DNA of 64,000 nucleotides from Photobacterium gaetbulicola Gung47 (lineage in GTDB: Bacteria > Pseudomonadota > Gammaproteobacteria > Enterobacterales > Vibrionaceae). How positions within the stretch are numbered: position 1 is the first letter of the stretch; each line of letters begins with the position of its first letter. The stretch lies in the NCBI GenBank assembly GCA_000940995.1, contig CP005973.1:1988530-2052529 (forward strand). The letters run 5' to 3'. A program made the translations under genes and the position numbers. This document shows positions 58,901 to 64,000 of this stretch, one piece after another. The notes under the pieces were generated by a model. That model was not told the DNA's origin and did not search any database. It saw only the letters and a program-made list of their open reading frames with translations.

Positions 58901-61900
58901 ATACACAGAGTCATTCAACTCTTGAGTCACCTTTTTCAGCTGGCCAGCGCCTTTTGAAGAAAAGTTGTACTCATAACGTAGAATTGATTCCTCGTCAGGC
59001 TGCCATATCCCATTAATTGCGACTCTTTGCCGCTCTGCAGCTAACTGTCCAATAAACGTAGAGTCATACTCCCAACGGGATTCTTCCAGTCGCCCTTTGG
59101 TACCCTGTCGTGTCTGAAGATATATACGGCCCAGCTCGTCATAGTGACTTTTGGTAACTGTACCGAGCGCATCGGTTTGTACAATCAACTCACCAACACC
59201 GTTGTATCCATATTGGATGGTACCTGCGGCCGGATCCGTCATTCTTACTTTGTGACCCAGTGCATTGTATGCGAAGGAGGTAGCGTACTTACCATCATGC
59301 AACGTTGAAGCTAAAGACCCATCAGCGTAATAATTATGTTCTATATCAGCTTTTCCGGCAGTGATCACCTTGCGAGTATTACCATGAACATTGTAGAACT
59401 CCGTTTTTTGAGCTCCCAGCTTATCTATACGGGTGATCTGATGAGGACTGTAATGCAAAGTGGTTACACTGTCTGACTCACCAAGCGGGCCTGGTTCACT
59501 TATCTTTGTCAAACGCCCCATTTCATCATAATCATGCTTCACTGAGAAAAAAGAGGATTGACCTTCGAAATACGGTCTCGTCGTCGCAACAATCTCTCCA
59601 CGGTTGTTGTACTGCTTATCGATAACAATCCATTTACCCTGTAATGATTGTCTCAATTCTCGAAATGGTCGACCAAAGATATCATAAACAATAATATTCG
59701 CTGGCTCAGATGCCGGTCGAACGAACTCACACCAACCAAAATTATCAATTGTTGTACCACCAGTGACAGCTCGACAAGCATTCGCATCTGCACTTCGACC
59801 AGACACTGTACTTACCCCAATATCCCACGGCATTTGAGTGTTCGTTCTATACCCCAACCAGTCATAGCTGTGTTGTATTGCGCTCCCCAAGTGGAAACCT
59901 GGTGCTTGCTCTTGTAACAGCAAGCCAGTATCTTCGTCATACACATAGCTTGATTTATGGACAACATCACTGAGCTTTTTCCCATCAATATCAAAGCGTC
60001 GTGTCGTTATTGACTTACTATCCAACAATTGAGGAAAATTACTGTTATAGGAGTACACAACCTCACGGTTTGATTCTAAATGGCTACCTGTTGTTCTTTC
60101 TCGGGTGATATTTCCATATGAGTCATACGTGTAATATATTCTGTAGTTATCTTCGGCGTCCCCCCCTTTCTCTGAGGTTAATAGGCCTGAAGCAAAATCA
60201 TAACCAAATGACACGGTATTGCTGACTTCGTCATCACCTTTAAAGTGCGTAACCGTTGAACTCAGTAGCCTATCAATAAACCATCTATTGATATTAGGTG
60301 GACCAAACTTGTTTACGGTTCTTACTGTATAGTTTTTGCCGTCTTCTTTGCCGCCCTTTACAGTAACACGTGAGTTTATCCATCCAACATTCATGAACTT
60401 ATCGAAGTTCGCGTACTTCGTAATTGATGTAGTTAATTGCTCCTCATTAATGTCATGTGCATTCTCAACGTTTTCGATTAAAGCGGTATACCACCGATTA
60501 ACTTCCGTATCCGCATCAACCACGACGCCACAAGACTCAACACCGGACACTTTTAGTTCACTACCGGAAGGAGATACACCATTGGCACAAAATGAGTTTG
60601 TACGTTTGTTTAATATCTTTCCGTTTAACCGCTCCTCAACCAAGGCTGTTTGCCCATTGAAGGGGTAAATTAAATGTCGTCGCTCTTTTAGTTCACGGCC
60701 CGTCAATTCATCTTTCACATTAACCATGGCCATTCCAAGGTACCCGCGGAAATTTCTGCCGATACGCTGTCCACCATATCGGTAAGAACTGTGGCCTGTA
60801 ACCACGTTCTTACTATCCCTGACCTTAACCGAACTGATCAGGAATGAGCCATGGGGATTATCATATGATGATGTTCTTAGGTGTGTTTTCTGCTGCCTAT
60901 TTTCATGATAGAAAAACTGAGGTACATAAAGATCATGCCCCTCATCATGCGAAAAGCCGTATTCAAACTCGACCTTTGGTGCGTATTTGCTTGTGACTGC
61001 CGTCAAGTACTGCAATTTTGAAGAGAATGAACCGTGGTAAATTTGCGCTGCCTCTCCGTCTCGAAGAATGACCAAAGAAACACGCCCGTTACCAGCGAAA
61101 TCTACGAAATTAACAAAATCGTCTTTTGATGGTTTATGAACTCCTGAATAAACAAGTGTGGCATTTTTCGATATCTGTCCATTGAAGTTGTAATGCACAT
61201 ACAAACGCCCTGAGTCATCGATGTAGTAAAAATCAGAGAGCCCATTCTGGTTGATATCCGCAAACCCCCTGCGAGTATCACGGTAGGAACCAGACATTGA
61301 AAGAAGGGTTTCTCGTGCAGTAAACGTGCCGTCGCCTTTCCCCTGAAAATATCGAACTTCCTTATCATTTACCTCAACGAGATCAACAAATCCATCTCCG
61401 TTAATATCAATCAACCATTCAGCATTCGAGTTTACAGAGTGTACTTTTTCCCACTTACCATATGCTTTTTTAGGATCAAGCTTTTCGTTATAAATGTATG
61501 CGCCATTTCTAGTTACATTATCCAAAACACCATTATTGGTCAGATCTCCCAATAAGTGTAATTGAGCATTGAAATCAGTACGTACCCTTTCTTGAATCAT
61601 ATCTGGATCATCAAACCACTCCCATCCGAGTCCCTTTCGTTGACGTGAGTGGTATGACTGCTCCATACCATCCCAGTATTCATCATGGTCATAATGTTCG
61701 CACTCAAGAATAAGCTCCGGTAAGCTCCGGCCAAGTATATGCTCATAACGAATCTTCCCCCACCAACCCCACGAATTATATTGACACCCCGGAGTCTTCC
61801 ACCATCCTCGATATGAAGGTGTCCCAGCTTCATTGATTGCTGATAGAATATCGCTAACCTCGATTACTGATAACCCCGCAAATCGGCTATCTTGAAGGAA

Positions 61901-63118
61901 GATAAGCTGCAAATTATTATCGCCATTGACATCCATTATCTTTATGGATGTGGCGTTTTTCATTACATCATTGGCGTCACTAAAGACTTTTTTATAAGGT
62001 TCCCAACTTAAAATGCCATTTTTATAGTAACCTTTCGAGATATAGATGAGACCATTATTGTCGACACCAATAAAGTCCTTAATACCATTCCCTGTAATAT
62101 CATTAACGAGGTTAAATTTATAACCTTTAGCCGTGAAGTTCTGTTCTTTTGATAGAGTAAAGTTTGATTCGTTAGATTGCCAAGCATATTCAAATACTAA
62201 TGGAGGTAAGCAATCCTCACCATTACACTGGCTAACTGAGTCAACATACCTCAGCCCTGTGTGGTTATCTGTGGTGTATTGTATACCATAGCGCCAAAGT
62301 AGTTTATCGGTAGCTGCACCACGTACATCAACACTACTGAGATAATAGTTATATGATTGTCGGCGCCCATGGTACCAAGACGGTTTAACTGAAGAGTTTA
62401 TGTTCCAATTAAAAACGACATCGCCCCCCGCATAGCTTACTCGTTCTAAGCGAGCATATTGATCCCCATTTTCATCAAGATCCGAGTAATGGTATGTGAT
62501 CGCGCTTCTGTCATTGGATGAATAATTAGGAATTGAGCTAGTCAGGAGTAACTTTGATGGTTTTCTGCCAAAATCCGTTGCATAAACGGGGGTTTTATAG
62601 GTGTGTTTTATACCATCTCTAGAAACAATTTCGAATTCAGTCGGCCCCCAGTTGTCATCCCGTTTTACCTCAATATAATACGTTGGATCACTTTCAAGCT
62701 GAAAAGTCGCTCCTCTAGTGCCAGGTCTCATCCTGGTCGCGTTAGTTTGTACCAATGGGGTTCCATCGATACACCAAATATCGCTCTTGGTAAGTTCAGG
62801 TCTCTGCCGCTCATACTCACGATACTGAGCGTTATAAACTATCTTGTCGCAACGCTCTATCATGCTAGGGCCACCAAGCGTCCACCCCACCCCAAGTGAT
62901 CCCTGACCCAAATTATGATTGTAATTTAAGCTTAATTGAGGAGAAAAATCAGTAATACCTTTTGGAACCGTTATGGGAATTGTGTAATTTACGCTGCCAT
63001 CATTGATGCGATATTCAGATTGAATTACACCAACACCAGATTGGTGAGTTATGGTACTGCTTAATGCTGGTAACGATAGTAATGCTCCAAGTGCAATAAA
63101 ACCAAACCTAAACGTCAT
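55955..63118 (-). CDS. Giant SpvB/TcdB-like RHS-repeat polymorphic toxin
   Basis: A 2387-residue protein with signal peptide (MTFRFGFIALGALLSLPALS). In order: an SpvB-type domain (about 25-330, GSVNYTIPITVPKGI, SPQLSLNYNHN), FG-GAP/VCBS-like repeats (about 350-690, DITGNGIKDFIGVDNNG, DINGDGFVDLVEV), a TcdB-middle-like part, RHS/YD repeats (about 1050-1450), a non-RHS helical insert (about 1455-1705), more RHS repeats, and the RHS core end (FTGHEHIPEVDLIHMNARVY, PDSVLQNPNNSHNYNRY, NNPLKYHDPTG, ending at about 2077). After the core come hydrophobic, Gly-rich segments and a 140-residue tail (about 2248-2387) that is the probable effector. The effector's activity is not recognised. Base composition is clearly more AT-rich than the rest of the window. 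It is coupled to genes on both sides. Confidence 0.88.
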   Translation of the reverse strand: MTFRFGFIALGALLSLPALSSTITHQSGVGVIQSEYRINDGSVNYTIPITVPKGITDFSPQLSLNYNHNLGQGSLGVGWTLGGPSMIERCDKIVYNAQYREYERQRPELTKSDIWCIDGTPLVQTNATRMRPGTRGATFQLESDPTYYIEVKRDDNWGPTEFEIVSRDGIKHTYKTPVYATDFGRKPSKLLLTSSIPNYSSNDRSAITYHYSDLDENGDQYARLERVSYAGGDVVFNWNINSSVKPSWYHGRRQSYNYYLSSVDVRGAATDKLLWRYGIQYTTDNHTGLRYVDSVSQCNGEDCLPPLVFEYAWQSNESNFTLSKEQNFTAKGYKFNLVNDITGNGIKDFIGVDNNGLIYISKGYYKNGILSWEPYKKVFSDANDVMKNATSIKIMDVNGDNNLQLIFLQDSRFAGLSVIEVSDILSAINEAGTPSYRGWWKTPGCQYNSWGWWGKIRYEHILGRSLPELILECEHYDHDEYWDGMEQSYHSRQRKGLGWEWFDDPDMIQERVRTDFNAQLHLLGDLTNNGVLDNVTRNGAYIYNEKLDPKKAYGKWEKVHSVNSNAEWLIDINGDGFVDLVEVNDKEVRYFQGKGDGTFTARETLLSMSGSYRDTRRGFADINQNGLSDFYYIDDSGRLYVHYNFNGQISKNATLVYSGVHKPSKDDFVNFVDFAGNGRVSLVILRDGEAAQIYHGSFSSKLQYLTAVTSKYAPKVEFEYGFSHDEGHDLYVPQFFYHENRQQKTHLRTSSYDNPHGSFLISSVKVRDSKNVVTGHSSYRYGGQRIGRNFRGYLGMAMVNVKDELTGRELKERRHLIYPFNGQTALVEERLNGKILNKRTNSFCANGVSPSGSELKVSGVESCGVVVDADTEVNRWYTALIENVENAHDINEEQLTTSITKYANFDKFMNVGWINSRVTVKGGKEDGKNYTVRTVNKFGPPNINRWFIDRLLSSTVTHFKGDDEVSNTVSFGYDFASGLLTSEKGGDAEDNYRIYYTYDSYGNITRERTTGSHLESNREVVYSYNSNFPQLLDSKSITTRRFDIDGKKLSDVVHKSSYVYDEDTGLLLQEQAPGFHLGSAIQHSYDWLGYRTNTQMPWDIGVSTVSGRSADANACRAVTGGTTIDNFGWCEFVRPASEPANIIVYDIFGRPFRELRQSLQGKWIVIDKQYNNRGEIVATTRPYFEGQSSFFSVKHDYDEMGRLTKISEPGPLGESDSVTTLHYSPHQITRIDKLGAQKTEFYNVHGNTRKVITAGKADIEHNYYADGSLASTLHDGKYATSFAYNALGHKVRMTDPAAGTIQYGYNGVGELIVQTDALGTVTKSHYDELGRIYLQTRQGTKGRLEESRWEYDSTFIGQLAAERQRVAINGIWQPDEESILRYEYNFSSKGAGQLKKVTQELNDSVYGHQRFVTEYKYDETGRVIEEVRPDGFRQQNVYENGHLRAIKGPAGQHNLELSKEEIEQLIADALKHAELYANEAASLYSQAMDAKSWADEIVDASNNTMPVNGVDDVSFSRYKGMAHDIWESDLGFLLIETPELFVPIDGGLLSIVPLIPEFHHIYDPVSGNMEQISHDMYLQLINGVVSDKWGRFEKNESSKAWIGDLNDSGQLEIIIADVDEYGNNPFFKKEWNGSLSDLAREYNLAYQMLMGRYYDYLAAAEDMLSLATQLASMSSHFNRLFETETDRAERWESLADISDNPDAEIYYWLAQEVDASGRVKAEMFGNGVSSDYFYYEGTGQLHNIDTRGPASSGYGLSSQGWSRNLRFGYDRNDNMTVRENLTLGIKEKFAFDAAEQLISVSYRSSIAEVVGKGARFNENFTYDKRGNFKSKDGVAYQYSGRGYGPSKIGDKDVTYDANGAVTQIGNQYFVWGLAGQALKQHTGDNFAQFTYGTSGNRLRKVSGNGERLFYQGSSFEKRYTQGSEGLQVEYHNFINAGGRAIAVSMDIRKAEDESPISKEVHYFHKDSLGSITLVTNAIGEQVSQTLFDAWGKAREIEWDRHNLEQNKLFGSITNRGFTGHEHIPEVDLIHMNARVYSPEYGIFLSPDSVLQNPNNSHNYNRYSYVWNNPLKYHDPTGNFIGLVTSVVFGLMLKAGVHWAVVSTISFTMTYVVSRSFGLSPRDAFKAGLTAGIFSAVGAGFAEGGFLSNMIGENPLVKSLTHGVVGGGLNSLNGDSFSAGFFSAAFGKATSQASSLLDMIGGSGKFNAVGIDFGELAIAAIAGGAGSKMGGGSFTKGVQTASLANLFNSQSEAIKGLIDSGFAYKSASGRNSEAWYKMNFYRTAPIEIIYELHPRLRSWGDDRLARNDVYMEARNEWNISIVAKMFYSSEMVAHSINLAYQYASSAAQKNAFVKSLSVTGYFTKKSAEFMWEAYQQYGSYKELYDEFN

Positions 63119-63426
63119 TCTATCGCCCTCCTAATTTTATCGATTTCATCCAACAACAAAACAACAGTTTCAGGTGGCGCGTACTGAGAATGATTTATAC
63201 GTCCATCTCCAGTTTCTGGCACACTCTCTCCAATATCTCTATTCAAGCTCTGATCTATCGCCTTTATCCTATCTTTGTAGTGAGATAAGAGTTTTGGTGG
63301 CTCTTTTTCAACTGGGATATCGATAGCAGTCCTGTTTAATGCATCTGGTAAAGTCTTAAAATGATGCACCGAAAAAAGAACAAGCACAGACATGCAGAAC
63401 CCAATTATTAAATAATTGAATTTCAA
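63115..63426 (-). CDS. Small membrane-anchored protein leading the RHS operon
   Basis: A 103-residue protein with one N-terminal hydrophobic helix (about 4-22, NYLIIGFCMSVLVLFSV) and a hydrophilic part predicted to lie in the periplasm, with Pro-rich and acidic stretches and a final helix (LLLDEIDKIRRAIE). Its stop overlaps the RHS start by 4 bp (ATGA). Family unknown; it may help secretion or folding of the RHS protein, or be a chaperone-like adaptor. Confidence 0.65.
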   Translation of the reverse strand: MKFNYLIIGFCMSVLVLFSVHHFKTLPDALNRTAIDIPVEKEPPKLLSHYKDRIKAIDQSLNRDIGESVPETGDGRINHSQYAPPETVVLLLDEIDKIRRAIE

Positions 63427-63524
63427 AATAAGTTCCTTATATAAAGCTACGCGACAAAGACAACCTTAATCATCCATAGCCAGCTATCACATGTGAAGCA
63501 TTCAAAGGTAATCAGTAGGCACTG

Positions 63525-64000
63525 TGTAGTGGTCAAGTAAAATTGGCCACGGTTTTAGAGTCATTCCAGAATAACCGTTCTGACTCATTTGGCGTCAGAC
63601 CACCGTTATATTGATGTGGCCTGATCTCGCTGTAATATCCTGTGATGTACTGTGTGATTGAACGCTGTGCCTGACCAAAACTCTCATATCCTATTGATGG
63701 TACCCATTCTGTTTTTAAGCTTCGGAAGAATCGCTCCATCGGGCTGTTATCCCAACAATTTCCTCGACGGCTCATGCTTTGCTCAATCTGATATCGCCAG
63801 AGTAGTTGCCGAAATTTCAGACTGGTGTAATGCGAGCCTTGATCACTATGGAACATAACATTTTTCGGCTTCCCTCTTGCCTCAAAAGCCATTGATAGCG
63901 CTTTACCCGTTAAGTTGGTATCCGGCGATAGAGACATTGCCCAACCGACGGGTTTTCTTGCAAAGAGATCAATAACCACGGCTAAATAAGCCCAGCGCGT
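63525..64000. mobile_element. IS3-family insertion sequence, partial (runs off the window)
   Basis: The element's end is near 63525, where TGTAGTGGTCAAG begins a terminal inverted repeat of the form used by IS3-family elements, just outside the transposase stop. The other end is beyond the window, so the flanking direct repeat cannot be checked. It sits 100 bp upstream of the RHS operon. Confidence 0.75.
63533..64000 (-). CDS. IS3-family transposase OrfB, C-terminal part
   Basis: The last 155 residues of an IS3-type DDE transposase; the N-terminus is past the window edge. All three catalytic positions are visible: Asp in LAVVIDLFARKPVGW, Asp in FHSDQGSHYTS, and Glu in MERFFRSLKTEW, followed by the usual YYSEIRPHQYNGGLTPNE tail. 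It is normally made as an OrfAB fusion by -1 frameshifting. The visible part is intact. Confidence 0.92.
   Translation of the reverse strand, partial: TRWAYLAVVIDLFARKPVGWAMSLSPDTNLTGKALSMAFEARGKPKNVMFHSDQGSHYTSLKFRQLLWRYQIEQSMSRRGNCWDNSPMERFFRSLKTEWVPSIGYESFGQAQRSITQYITGYYSEIRPHQYNGGLTPNESERLFWNDSKTVANFT

Overview
The window looks like a chromosomal stretch of a marine gamma-proteobacterium of the Vibrionaceae, most likely Photobacterium or a close relative. This is an inference from several signs: roughly even base composition; a YgiC-like ATP-grasp protein, a DUF3187 outer-membrane protein and a lysine-riboswitch/NhaC transporter unit; a short palindromic repeat with ATACCCAAG ends of the kind scattered through Vibrio-group genomes; and many LysR and TetR regulators paired with divergent targets. 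No rRNA, tRNA or CRISPR was seen.

Layout. 0-2.7 kb: two tandem old yellow enzymes, then a deletion scar joining the tail of a LacI regulator to the tail of a fructose-type PTS permease. 2.7-12.8 kb: mixed housekeeping and stress genes (hydratase, sugar phosphatase, serine hydrolase, DHFR-like reductase with a divergent TetR and a clear operator, YdcF-like protein, a possible papain/transglutaminase-fold protein, a di-heme cytochrome c peroxidase, a second peptide deformylase). 12.9-20.3 kb: a complete mannosylglycerate-type sugar locus: PTS EIIBC, GH38 alpha-mannosidase, GH13_18 sugar phosphorylase and a separate EIIA with a membrane tail, with a divergent RpiR regulator. 20.5-21.1 kb: a small overlapping gene pair of unknown role. 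21.2-24.9 kb: an EmrAB-type pump with a divergent LysR. 25-32.4 kb: envelope proteins, a YgiC-like ligase, a DUF885 lipoprotein, a 7-bp tandem repeat and an AI-2E family transporter. 32.5-38.9 kb: TetR plus an RND pump with two adaptors and a tiny membrane protein, all translationally coupled. 38.9-41.4 kb: an ECF11-type sigma factor and its ChrR anti-sigma, with a matching promoter in front of a decayed DUF4397 gene. 41.5-48.7 kb: small proteins, a TetR/metallo-beta-lactamase-fold pair with two operator copies, a CNNM-type membrane protein and a ChrR-like double cupin. 48.8-55.2 kb: a LysR with an S-adenosylhomocysteinase-like enzyme, a cold-shock gene, then a lysine riboswitch ahead of an NhaC-family transporter and a LYS1-type saccharopine dehydrogenase. 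55.5-63.4 kb: a more AT-rich three-gene unit dominated by a 2387-residue SpvB/RHS polymorphic toxin. 63.5-64 kb: the end of an IS3-family element.

How they work together. The mng-like genes would import and phosphorylate a sugar-glycerate osmolyte, cleave it by hydrolysis or phosphorolysis, and feed glycolysis; RpiR and the intergenic region are the probable control point. The riboswitch unit ties lysine uptake and saccharopine/lysine interconversion to the lysine level. The RHS gene, a small upstream membrane protein and a short overlapping downstream secreted protein look like a polymorphic-toxin module acquired as a block next to an insertion sequence. The strongest candidates for new biology are the RHS C-terminal domain with its partner, the riboswitch-saccharopine dehydrogenase unit, the divergent S-adenosylhomocysteinase-like protein, the membrane-tethered EIIA, and the small gene pair at 20.5-21.1 kb.
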